The notes under the pieces were generated by a model. The model made no database searches. It had not been told where the DNA came from and saw only the letters and a list, made by a program, of their open reading frames with translations. The position numbers and the translations under genes are program-made. A stretch of DNA of 42,083 nucleotides from Desulfobacterales bacterium HSG2. GTDB taxonomy: Bacteria; Desulfobacterota; Desulfobacteria; Desulfobacterales; 4be13. Each line of letters begins with the position of its first letter. The stretch's first letter is position 1. Shown in pieces: positions 1-7,840 of this stretch. Location: contig JAUCGI010000026.1 of the NCBI GenBank assembly GCA_030378035.1, forward strand, positions 1-42,083, written 5' to 3'.

Positions 1-205
1 TCTCAAGCTTTTCGATCTGTGGATTCCGGGTCAGCACTGAAAAAATGTCCCATTTTTTCAGTGCTGCCCGGAATGACAGGTGGAGATGGGATCGAAAAGT
101 TTCGTGATTCCCTCTCAGGATTCTCAAGCTTTTCAATCTGTGGATTCCGGGTCAACACTGAAAAAATGTCCCATTTTTTCAGTGTTGCCCGGAATGACAG
201 GTGGA
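1..205. repeat. two copies of a 121-bp-spaced foldback repeat
   Basis: Two copies of about 84 bp start at 1 and 122 (period 121 bp). Each holds a long hairpin: an outer arm around ATTCCGGG / CCCGGAAT and an inner arm of about 15 bp ending in a TCC loop. The inner stem is GCACTG/CAGTGC in the first copy and ACACTG/CAGTGT in the second, so both strands of the stem changed together. A third, inverted copy lies at 26817-26872 with a GAACTG/CAGTTC stem. No coding potential is credible here. Confidence 0.9.
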
Positions 206-284
206 CAACTAACAACGGACAACTAACAACCGACAACTGACAACTGTCAACCGTCAACCGTCAACCGTCAACTGACAACAAAGG
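206..284. repeat. heptamer array, CAACNNN units
   Basis: About eleven consecutive 7-bp units, each CAAC followed by three variable bases (CAACTAA, CAACGGA, CAACCGA, CAACTGA, CAACCGT and so on). The array runs straight into the ribosome-binding site of the next gene (AAAGGAAA about 8 bases before its ATG). The same unit on the other strand (GGTTGAC) forms the array at 19532-19620. Confidence 0.9.
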
Positions 285-292
285 AAACAATT

Positions 293-2302
293 ATGAAAAA
301 CCAGACAGGAACCGCATGGCTGCTCTGCATTGTGTGGATAACCGCTTTCAGCGCGGTTGTCCTGATTACACTCACCTGCGAGCAGGAAAGCACCGGTTTT
401 CACGGAATTGCCGAAACACGGGAAATCATGATAAGTTCGGAAAGCCCGGTGGAGATACGGAGGATCAATGTTGTGGAGGGTCAGTCGGTTCTCAAGGGAC
501 AGATGCTTGTGGAACTTGTCAGCCCCGAGCTGACCATCCGGATCAATCATATTTCCCATCAACTGGAACAGCTCCGGGCACAGAAAGGAGTCAACAAAGG
601 TGAGATACGCTCGAAGATCAGGCAGTTGAAAGCGGAAAAAGCCTCACGAACCAGCGAAATCAGAAATCAGATCCGGCAGCTTGAAAATCAGTACAATCTC
701 AATAAGGAACTCACCTCCGGGCTGAAGAGTATCAGCGGTTTCGGAGAGATTGCCCAATCCGGGGCCAGCAACCCCATTACCCTGAAAATCGAGAGTCTCA
801 GGCAGGAGCTTGCGCTATCGGTCAAGCCATTGAATATTCAGACAGAGCTGCTTCAGAAATCCCTGAATGCATCCGGAAGCCCCATTAAAATACAGGTCAG
901 ACAGCTCGAAAAGGAACTTGCGCTGCTGAAACAGGAAAACGGCAAACTGAATATCTATGCCCAGATAGCGGGCATTATCGGTTCGGTCAATTTCAAACCG
1001 AGGGAAAAAGTGGCGCCTTTTGCCCCCATAGTGACCCTGCACACCAAAAATCCCTCGTTTGTCAAAGGTTATATTCACGAAAATGTATATACCCGGATGG
1101 GAGTGGGAAAAAAGGTGAGGATCACATCCCAGGCGGATTCGACGAGCAGAACGACCGGCACAGTGGTGGGTGTGGGCGCGCGTATTGTGGAATATCCGGT
1201 GAGACTGCGAAAGAACCCTGACATTCAGGCATGGGGGCGGGAAGTCGTGATCAGAATCCTTGAAAGCAACCAGTTTATTCTCGGGGAAAAAGTATCGATC
1301 TGTTCCTCCGAGCAGAAAACAGCAACGCTCCTTTCCCGTTTAAAAGGAATCTTTCTGCCCGGAGAAACATATGCGGAAAGCCGTTCGCCGGAACTCTCTG
1401 AGACCTCTGAAAAAAAAGAACCTGATCTCGTATCCCTCACGCCTCTGATCACCGAGGAGATCGAAGCGTCCGCCCTTCTCTGGCTGGAAGATATTGACCG
1501 CTATATGATACTCAGTGACGATACGCCGGGCAAAAAGCCGCTGGTCTTTCTGATGGACAAACAGGGCAAAATCACGAAAGAAACTTCGATCCGGGGGCTT
1601 GGAAAAATCAGTGATATGGAATCCGCGGCTATCGGCGACAACGGAACCGTCTATATCGCATCTTCTCTGAGCCGGAACAAAAAAGGCAAACTGGGCAAAT
1701 CCCGCAGGCTACTGATCGCGGCGGAACGAAAAGGAGAGAATTTCAAACTCATCCGAAAGACGGATCTGTATGCGTTGCTGAAGAAAAGTGCGAACCGCAA
1801 CAGGAACAAAGACTGGGCCCGGTTTGTTCTGGACGGAATGAAAAATCGCTCCGTTGATATTGAGGGAATGTTTTATCATGCCGGCGCGCTGCATCTCGGT
1901 TTCAAATCCCCTTTCAAATCCGGGGATTCCGTGATTCTGAAAATCGACAGGGTGGAAGAGATGTTCCGCAAGGGAAAACCGGATGATGATCAGATTTCCT
2001 TGTGGAAAACCGTGTCGCTGAAAGCAGATGATGCATCGCCCCGGGAATGTATCTCAGATCTTTTCCGTTACAACGGGACGCTTTATATTGCAGGAGTCTC
2101 AGATGAGAAATCCGCTGGCAGAAAATCCGGAAGCATCTGGCAGATGGATGAGCATACCGGGAAAGTTGCCCGCATCGCAACCTTTGACGGGCTTCGGCCC
2201 GAGGGCATTGCCGCGGGCGGAGAAGCAGATACGCTGACAGTCAGTTTTGATCAGGGAAACGGTAACCCGTCACAATTTGCAAAGGTGAAGTTGGCATTAT
2301 GA
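293..2302 (+). CDS. HlyD-type membrane-fusion protein with C-terminal propeller-like domain
   Basis: 669 residues. Residues 10-30 form one membrane anchor. Residues 45-75 read like a biotinyl-lipoyl half motif (VEGQSVLKGQMLVELVSPEL), followed by a long coiled-coil hairpin (about 80-215), the second lipoyl half (about 215-235) and a beta-barrel segment to about 345. This is the standard architecture of periplasmic adaptors of type I secretion or efflux systems, normally near 400 residues. The extra 300 residues carry repeated acidic motifs (DMESAA, DIEGM, RPEGIA) of the kind seen in DUF3616 or phytase-like propellers; that assignment is tentative. The next gene, a TolC-like protein, overlaps by 4 bp, which supports an export role. 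No inner-membrane transporter is adjacent, so the substrate is unknown. Start chosen at the ATG after AAAGGAAA. Confidence 0.75.
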   Translation: MKNQTGTAWLLCIVWITAFSAVVLITLTCEQESTGFHGIAETREIMISSESPVEIRRINVVEGQSVLKGQMLVELVSPELTIRINHISHQLEQLRAQKGVNKGEIRSKIRQLKAEKASRTSEIRNQIRQLENQYNLNKELTSGLKSISGFGEIAQSGASNPITLKIESLRQELALSVKPLNIQTELLQKSLNASGSPIKIQVRQLEKELALLKQENGKLNIYAQIAGIIGSVNFKPREKVAPFAPIVTLHTKNPSFVKGYIHENVYTRMGVGKKVRITSQADSTSRTTGTVVGVGARIVEYPVRLRKNPDIQAWGREVVIRILESNQFILGEKVSICSSEQKTATLLSRLKGIFLPGETYAESRSPELSETSEKKEPDLVSLTPLITEEIEASALLWLEDIDRYMILSDDTPGKKPLVFLMDKQGKITKETSIRGLGKISDMESAAIGDNGTVYIASSLSRNKKGKLGKSRRLLIAAERKGENFKLIRKTDLYALLKKSANRNRNKDWARFVLDGMKNRSVDIEGMFYHAGALHLGFKSPFKSGDSVILKIDRVEEMFRKGKPDDDQISLWKTVSLKADDASPRECISDLFRYNGTLYIAGVSDEKSAGRKSGSIWQMDEHTGKVARIATFDGLRPEGIAAGGEADTLTVSFDQGNGNPSQFAKVKLAL

Positions 2303-3714
2303 AGAATATTATTACACACACCAGATGGGAAATCCTTCCGGCCCCCTTTGCAAAAGAGGGAGCATGTCGGCCAGTCGGACGCGTTCCCTTTTGTGAAGGA
2401 GCATGTCAGTCAGATACTCCCCCCTTTCGCAAAGGGCCGGGGATTTCTTCCTGTCTGATTATCTCGATCCTTTATGTCTTATCTGCCCTGTTCTCGGCAT
2501 CTCTGCCGGCACAGGCTGCGGACAAACTGACAATCAGCCGTTTTCTGGCCACTGCCCGGGAGGATCACCAGTTGCAAAACCATGCGGAACTGGTGGGATA
2601 TGTTGACGGGGCAGCGTATGAAAGCACGTCGTATTTTGACAAAATTGAGTTCCGGACAGAAACCGGAGAATTTGATATTGCAAAACAGAAATACGCGCTC
2701 CGTTTCTATCCGAAAACCCGGGATGAAATCCGATGCGGCAGCAAGGTTGCCGAGACATCCAGGAAAGCGGTCAGGGCGGAACACAGGGTCTTGTTTAACA
2801 GAGCCTTGCAAAATCGGTACGGGCTTGTTCTCGATTTTCTTGAGACCCGGACACTGATCAGCACGAAAAAAGAACTGCTGACCGTTTGTGACGACCGGAT
2901 CACCGTGCTCAGAAAAATGAGTGTGAGCGGTCTGTCATCTGATGTGGGAACGCTGGTTTCGGCAGAGGAACAGTATGTTGCCCTCCGGATGGAACTGGTG
3001 GAACTCGATAACAAAATAAACGGCATTACCGAAGAGATCAGAACGATTGCCGGTTATCCCGCTGAAATCGGGTTTGATGAGAAAGACCTGATCGGGCCGG
3101 AACGCATCGGAGAGATGATTCCGGACCTTCGGGCGGTTCCGAATCCGGACAATATCTCTCTGAGAGATCAGAGACTGAAGACCGAGCTTGCAGAGACAGA
3201 ATATATGCTTGAGCGCTCGAAAAACAAAAGATTTCTCAATTTTTTCAAGCTCGGATATGATGCGGGTGATTCTGATGAACCGAAAAGAGCTTTTTCAGTG
3301 GAAGTGGGATTCAGCCTGCCGTTTGGCGATTCCGGCACGAAAGATACAACCCGCAGAAAAAAGAGCTATCTAAAGGAAAAACTGAAATATGAAAACGAAA
3401 AAAGGAGGGTATCTGAAAAGGTCCGAGAGCTTTCCACGTCGTTGGAGCGTCTGATTCCCCAATACCGCATTCTCGTCAGTCAGAAAAGTGACAGCAATGC
3501 CGAGATTTCATTCAGGAAATACATGAAAATGGAAGGCATCAACCCCCTCATCCTTCTGAAAATACGGGAAAGCATTCTGAAGAGCGGCGTGCGGCTGATT
3601 CAGATCGGTTATCTCATACGCCGCCAGTATATCGAGCTGATGAACATGACGGACAGACTTTCAGAAGACCCCCTGAAAAACCATATTTCCGCAAATACGG
3701 AGGATATCCCATGA
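2299..3714 (+). CDS. TolC-like outer-membrane efflux protein
   Basis: 471 residues, starting by ATGA overlap with the upstream adaptor gene. Residues 50-73 are a signal-peptide core (SSCLIISILYVLSALFSASL, then an AxA-type site before ADKL). The remainder is rich in long helices with heptad character (about 130-230 and 345-460) and a central strand region (FSVEVGFSLPFGD), as in TolC-family channels. Homology is weak by eye, so the assignment rests partly on the partner gene. The first 48 residues are odd: they are encoded by palindromic repeat DNA (2341-2440), so the signal peptide carries a repeat-derived extension. A start closer to the hydrophobic core would remove it, but no ATG with a good ribosome-binding site is apparent there. 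Confidence 0.6.
   Translation: MKNIITHTRWEILPAPFAKEGACRPVGRVPFCEGACQSDTPPFRKGPGISSCLIISILYVLSALFSASLPAQAADKLTISRFLATAREDHQLQNHAELVGYVDGAAYESTSYFDKIEFRTETGEFDIAKQKYALRFYPKTRDEIRCGSKVAETSRKAVRAEHRVLFNRALQNRYGLVLDFLETRTLISTKKELLTVCDDRITVLRKMSVSGLSSDVGTLVSAEEQYVALRMELVELDNKINGITEEIRTIAGYPAEIGFDEKDLIGPERIGEMIPDLRAVPNPDNISLRDQRLKTELAETEYMLERSKNKRFLNFFKLGYDAGDSDEPKRAFSVEVGFSLPFGDSGTKDTTRRKKSYLKEKLKYENEKRRVSEKVRELSTSLERLIPQYRILVSQKSDSNAEISFRKYMKMEGINPLILLKIRESILKSGVRLIQIGYLIRRQYIELMNMTDRLSEDPLKNHISANTEDIP
2341..2440. repeat. palindromic CCCCCTTTGCAAAAG-type repeats inside a coding start
   Basis: Palindromes built on CCCCTTTGCAAAAGAGGG at 2342-2360 and a related one at 2419-2438, with GGAGCATGTC repeated directly between them. 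The same type of palindrome stands alone at 4531-4551. The repeat reads through in frame in the TolC-like gene. Confidence 0.75.
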
Positions 3715-4523
3715 GAGGAAAAAGTCAGAAAAACCTGCCGCCCATGCTGGAGCGATATGAACTGAAATATACGATTCCGCGGGAACTGATTGAACCGGTT
3801 TCGGATTTCGCATCGGTCTATTGTTCGCCGGACAAATACTCATTACAGACGGAAAGCGGCTTCTACCGGGTGAACAATCTCTATTTTGATTCTCCAGGAT
3901 ATCTGTTTCTGAGAAGAAGAATGGAGGGCGCTGAAAACCGGTTCAATATGCGTATCCGTTCCTACGGAGATCATCCTGAGATGCCCTATTTTCTTGAGAT
4001 AAAACAGAAAATCGGGAATGTTGTCAGAAAGTACCGGGCCCCGGTTACGGACAGGGAGTGGTACAAAGTCTTTACAGAGCCGGGTGCCGGATTCTGTGAA
4101 AAAAACGATGCTTCTGCGGAAGCAAAGAACAGGGCACTGTTTGAACGGTCCGTCTTCTCTTACAATGCATCTCCCAAAGTGCTGACGCAGTATGTGCGGA
4201 AAGCCTGGGTCAGTGATGTGGATGATTATGCGCGGGTGACGTTTGACATGGACCTGAGATTCATGCATGAAACCGGATACAATCTTGTCCCGCGGGAGGA
4301 GAAAATGGTATCGTGCGATACTGAGGCGCTGTTTGATCCCGGGTGTTCGGTAATCCTTGAACTGAAATGCTACACCTCACAGGTTCCGCTCTGGATGATT
4401 GACCTGATCCGGTATTTTGATCTCCAGAGAAGAAGTTTTTCAAAATATATGACCGGTGTTGCCGAAGTTTTCGGGCTTCACCGCTATGATGCAGCTTCAA
4501 GAGTTGCGATGGTTAACTTGTAA
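3711..4523 (+). CDS. VTC-domain protein (polyphosphate polymerase-type)
   Basis: 270 residues, ATGA overlap with the preceding gene, so probably translationally coupled. The domain spans nearly the whole protein: ERYELKY near residue 15, NNLYFDSP, the basic RxRxY stretch (MRIRSYG), EIKQK, RVTFDMD, ELKC and SFSKY near the end. These acidic-basic pairs line the triphosphate tunnel in the CYTH/VTC fold, which in yeast Vtc4 polymerises polyphosphate from ATP. Bacterial copies commonly sit beside DUF4956 genes, as here, and often with CotH kinases, which are absent from this window. Enzymatic activity is inferred from the family, not shown. No signal peptide is visible, so the protein is probably cytoplasmic. 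Confidence 0.85.
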   Translation: MRGKSQKNLPPMLERYELKYTIPRELIEPVSDFASVYCSPDKYSLQTESGFYRVNNLYFDSPGYLFLRRRMEGAENRFNMRIRSYGDHPEMPYFLEIKQKIGNVVRKYRAPVTDREWYKVFTEPGAGFCEKNDASAEAKNRALFERSVFSYNASPKVLTQYVRKAWVSDVDDYARVTFDMDLRFMHETGYNLVPREEKMVSCDTEALFDPGCSVILELKCYTSQVPLWMIDLIRYFDLQRRSFSKYMTGVAEVFGLHRYDAASRVAMVNL

Positions 4524-4530
4524 TTGAAAT

Positions 4531-4551
4531 CCCCCCTTTACAAAAGGGGGG
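4531..4551. repeat. C/G-rich hairpin between coupled genes
   Basis: A perfect 9-bp stem CCCCCCTTT / AAAGGGGGG with an ACA loop, 7 bp after the VTC gene stop. It could attenuate transcription but has no T-tract directly after it, and it matches the dispersed repeat inside the TolC-like gene, so it is listed as a repeat rather than a terminator. Confidence 0.7.
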
Positions 4552-4599
4552 GCTTCACCCTCTTTTAACTGAGGGATATTCAATAAGGAGGAATATAAC

Positions 4600-5286
4600 A
4601 TGCTCGACTTCTCAATACTTCAGACCACTTCACCCGATCCAGCGGTGCTGGCCGCTGTCTATACAGTGCTTGTCTCTTTTCTGCTTTCCACCATGGTGGG
4701 AATCGCTTACATTAAAACATTCAAGGGTCTTTCCTATTCGCATAACTATGTTCAGGGGCTGATACTCAGTTCCATTGTTGCCGCTACTGTGATGCAGGCC
4801 ATCGGAGACAGTCTTGCCCGGGGGCTGGGAATGATCGGAGCCCTTGCCATTATCCGATTCCGCACCAGCTTCAAAGATCCGAAGGATATTCTCTTCATGT
4901 TTGCCGCACTGGCATCAGGCATCTCATGCGGTGTGGGCGCTTATAGCATCGCGGTGGTGGGAACAACGGGGTTTGTAAGCATCGCGTTTGTTCTCCATTA
5001 CACCCCTCTGGGACAGACAAGCTATTTCGACGGTATGCTGCGCTTTAACATAGAAAACAGTGATGAGAACAGAACGGAACTGGAGCAGATATTGAAAACT
5101 TACTGCAAAACCTTTGCGCTGATCACCCTGAGAGACATGAAACAGGGGGAACGCCTTGATTATGCCTATCATGTCAAGCTGAAAAAGAATAAAACCGATG
5201 CGGATATGATCCGGCTGCTGCTGGAAAAAATTCCTTCCGTAAAAGGGGCGAGTCTTATGTTGCAGGAGACTACTGTAGAATTGTAA
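4600..5286 (+). CDS. DUF4956 family membrane protein
   Basis: 228 residues with an AAGGAGG ribosome-binding site about 8 bases before the ATG. Three or four hydrophobic segments fill residues 15-140 (around AVYTVLVSFLLSTMVGIAYI, then a GLGMIGALAIIRFR segment, then FAALASGISCGVGAYSI and VGTTGFVSIAFVL), followed by a soluble C-terminal domain of about 85 residues. The GALAIIRFRTSFKDPKD stretch is the family signature. DUF4956 proteins are regular neighbours of VTC-domain proteins; their function is not established. Presumably acts with the VTC protein at the inner membrane. Confidence 0.85.
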   Translation: MLDFSILQTTSPDPAVLAAVYTVLVSFLLSTMVGIAYIKTFKGLSYSHNYVQGLILSSIVAATVMQAIGDSLARGLGMIGALAIIRFRTSFKDPKDILFMFAALASGISCGVGAYSIAVVGTTGFVSIAFVLHYTPLGQTSYFDGMLRFNIENSDENRTELEQILKTYCKTFALITLRDMKQGERLDYAYHVKLKKNKTDADMIRLLLEKIPSVKGASLMLQETTVEL

Positions 5287-5340
5287 GGGTTAAGGGTTAA
5301 GGATTTTAAGGGTTAAGGGTTAAGGATTTAAGGGTTAAGA
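5287..5340. repeat. GGGTTAA heptamer array
   Basis: Telomere-like runs of GGGTTAA interspersed with GGATTTTAA variants directly after the DUF4956 stop codon. A shorter version recurs at 41820-41840. Confidence 0.85.
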
Positions 5341-5346
5341 ACCGGG

Positions 5347-5508
5347 GATATGAAAGCGGATAGGAGGATGAAACCGTTTCATCCCGGAATCCGCTGTCAT
5401 ATCTGATCCGAAGCGGGAATATCCGTTTCATCCCGGAATCCGATGTCATATCTGATCCGGGGACCGGACCGGGAATATCCGTTTCATCCTTCTATCCGCT
5501 GTCATATT
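5347..5508. repeat. foldback repeat, ATATGACAGCGGATAGGAGGATGAAAC family
   Basis: The left end (CGGATAGGAGGATGAAAC at about 5357) is mirrored at the right end (GTTTCATCCTTCTATCCG at about 5480), and the inside repeats TTTCATCCCGGAATCCG twice. A second member lies at 23240-23338. The ends resemble terminal inverted repeats of a small non-autonomous element. Confidence 0.8.
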
Positions 5509-5522
5509 ACCGGCCTCCCCCA

Positions 5523-5748
5523 AATCCTTTCTTACCCACAATCCGTGCAGATTCGGTGCTTCCGGCGAGCACGCCTAATCCTTTCTTACCCACAATCCGT
5601 GTAGATTCGGTGCTTCCGGCGAGCACGCCCAATCCTTTCTTACCCACAATCCGTGTAGATTCGGTGCTTCCGGCGAGCACGCCCAATCCTTTCTTACCCA
5701 CAATCCGTGTAGATTCTGTGTTCCGGCGAGCACACTTAATCCTCTTCT
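5523..5748. repeat. 54-bp tandem repeat, about four copies
   Basis: Units begin at 5523, 5577, 5631 and 5685 with a degenerate partial fifth copy from 5738. Each contains CTTACCCACAATCCGTG and GCTTCCGGCGAGCACG. Because 54 is divisible by three, the array is open in several frames on both strands, but no gene is likely. Part of the unit recurs once at 6470-6504. Confidence 0.9.
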
Positions 5749-5860
5749 ACTAAGAAAACAATTTATATGCCCAGCGGTTTTCTTTCAGGAAAGAACTGAC
5801 CTGAAAGGCAGAGGGGAAGCTTATGTGTAATCCTTGTAGTTACCCGGGAATAAGTCCGTG

Positions 5861-6368
5861 TCACTCCGCGGGGAGCGACCCGGAAGTGCTTTCGTATTTT
5901 ATTCCCAGCTCCCTGCGTATTCTCTCCATGGTCAGGGTTCGCAGTCTTTCAGGGTTTCTATCCAGCGCTTACACAGAATTTTGTGAAACTCTGATCCGAG
6001 GGGTTTCCTCTTCGGAGGCGAGTCCGACGGCTTTTTCGCACATTTCCGACACTCTGGTCGCATAACCTTTGGATGCTGCCTCGCCAGCACAGGGTTCCCC
6101 AGGCGGATGCGGAAATTTCCAGTTCGGGATCAAGGCGCAGTGCTTTGTCAAATTCTGCGAGTGCCGCCTTAACTTTGCCTTGTTTTGCCAGTCTCACCCC
6201 GTTCTCAACATGTGCCGGCGCTGCCAGTTTTCCGGTCAGCCAATCGGGATCAGGCGTCGCAAACAATTTGGAAAATTGTTTTACTTCGGGGCCAATCCTT
6301 TTACCATGAAAATAGATTTTCATCACCGGGGGTGAAAAGTCCTTTTCATGGAAGTTTCTTATGTGCAA
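5861..6368 (-). pseudogene. frameshifted remnant of a TPR-repeat protein
   Basis: Read on the minus strand, 6297-6070 gives a recognisable tetratricopeptide segment (VRLAKQGKVKAALAEFDKAL, RLDPELEISASAWGTLC). At about 6069 the frame breaks; the helix continues in another frame (MCEKAVGLASEEETPRI), breaks again near 5980, and ends in a third frame with LDRNPERLRTLTMERIRREL before a stop at 5861-5863. Three frames for one continuous sense make this a decayed gene. Its 5' part is built from the local repeat (VRNFHEKDFSP, present again at 6436-6475), so the original start is lost. Confidence 0.7.
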
Positions 6369-6410
6369 TCCTTGTAGTTACCCGGGGAAAAGTCCGAGTT
6401 CAAGCCAACC

Positions 6411-6666
6411 ATCACAAACAATTTGGAAAATTGTTTTACTTCGGTGAAAAGTCCTTTTCATGGAAGTTTCTTACCCACAATCCGTGCAGATTCTGTGCTT
6501 CCGGGGTGTCCGCTGACCAGCTTTTGTCATTAACAATCACAGGGGCGCATGTCTCCTCCTTTTCCGATGACAGAAAACCGTCTGCAAACTGTTTTCTGAC
6601 ATACCCGGAAATTTCCGATATTCCGATTGCGTATTTCCAATTTTCAGTCTGCGGATTTCCATCCAA
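6411..6666 (-). pseudogene. short remnant sharing repeats with the adjacent TPR remnant
   Basis: A 76-residue minus-strand frame that ends in RNFHEKDFSP, the same sequence that opens the adjacent remnant; AACAATTTGGAAAATTG at 6265 recurs at 6418, and AAAAGTCCTTTTCATGGAAG at 6334 recurs at 6446. The rest is not recognised. Most likely a rearranged fragment rather than a live gene. Confidence 0.35.
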
Positions 6667-7645
6667 GCTTGTGAAACTGTTTTTCTGAAAATCCGCGTAT
6701 CATATTATCTGAAGAAATTCAACTTTTTTTCAGTCTGTTCTTTTCCGAAAATAAGAATCCGATTCAGAGACTGAATATCATTTTTATTTAATAAAAGTGT
6801 AAACCGACAAATGAAGGATGCCATAAAATGTCATAAAAATGTCACAAAATTTTTGCACGGGTATTTAAAGGTGTAAACCCATAAATAAAGGATGCCCGTT
6901 TACACTTTGCAGTAGAACGATTTTGTAAATCGTTCTGAACGACTTGCAAAGCCTTTCTTTAAGTTGGAAAAAGTGTAAACTGCATTCTATGAAGGAGGCC
7001 GGAAAAAGTGCAAAAAATAATTTGAGTGTAACCAAAATAAAGCAGATATGATTTTCTGAGGCCTAAACGCAGAGCCGCGGAGTTTCGCGGAGGGGACTGA
7101 CAGGCTTCTGCCCGTTTCCGTTCTCCGCGGGTCTCCGCGTCTCCGCGTTTGAGAGTTCACGGTTTTTTATCTGTGTATGTTGTCGCCGGAGTCATGTTTC
7201 ATTTTTGGGCATCCTTCAAAGTCTTTCTTAGGAACGGCGACCAAACAACTTGACCATTTCATCTGCCACCTGCCAATGCGGGCGCAGTCTGTTCATCCAA
7301 ATGGGAAAGTTGTTTGGACCTGATTCCTTACAGATTTGTAATCTTCGATATTAGACTCAAATTTGTAAAGTCTCCGAAATCGCGGGGCTGATTCACAAAC
7401 TGAATGCCCGTCAGAACCCGAATGAAGGATGCCCATTTTTGATTACACTCAAATAATTTTTGCCGTCCAGATCAGCTTTTATTATGGTATGGAAACTGTA
7501 TATCTGACAAACAGCGGTTTTTGTCCCATTTGCCGATCGCAGATGAAAATATGGGAACTTGCCTTATATTCCGAAAAATGGTATGCTTTATTAATTAAAG
7601 ACTTTTGAAGTTTTTGAAACTATGAAAGTATACTGCCAACTTCGA
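6667..7645. other. gene-free region with several repeat scars
   Basis: No credible gene in about 980 bp. Visible structure: two direct copies of a GTGTAAAC...AAGGATGCC unit (about 6798 and 6871); a perfect hairpin at 6914-6936 with arms AGAACGATTT / AAATCGTTCT; an inverted pair ending in AATTTGAGTGTAA (about 7009-7031) and its mirror TTACACTCAAAT (about 7443-7456); a CTCCGCGTCTCCGCG inverted repeat around 7065-7155; and a CCAAACAACTT / AAGTTGTTTGG pair at about 7230-7318. TGAAGGATGCC recurs near 6811, 7207 (inverted) and 7422. Confidence 0.7.
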
Positions 7646-7840
7646 CACTCCGGAGACGAGTTTTTGAAACCTCCGGTGTGCCAAAGTTGTACTTTGGCAA
7701 CGGGCCGATTCACTCCGGAGACGAGTTTTTGAAACCTCCGGTGTGCCAAAGTTGTAATTTGGCAACGGGTCGATTCACTCCGGAGACGAGTTTTTGAAAC
7801 TTCCAGAGTGCCAAAGTTGTACTTTGGCCGCCTGTCTTCC
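7646..7840. repeat. 65-bp tandem repeat, three copies
   Basis: Units start at 7646, 7711 and 7776 with CACTCCGGAGACGAGTTTTT and each contains the palindrome GCCAAAGTTGTACTTTGGC (or a one-base variant). The last copy runs into the start of the decayed kinase region. One isolated copy of the palindrome, with its CCGGAGT flank, lies at 9418-9444. Confidence 0.9.

Noticed and set aside
4531..4551. Rho-independent terminator after the VTC gene
   Set aside because: The stem is strong but no T-tract follows directly, and the same palindrome is found inside a gene, so it is a dispersed repeat.
5287..5340. Telomere or replicon end
   Set aside because: GGGTTAA units resemble telomeric DNA, but they lie in the interior between genes and are short and irregular.
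5523..5748. CRISPR array
   Set aside because: Units of 54 bp are contiguous with no unique spacers. The 60-bp and 65-bp arrays are rejected as CRISPR for the same reason, and no cas genes are present.
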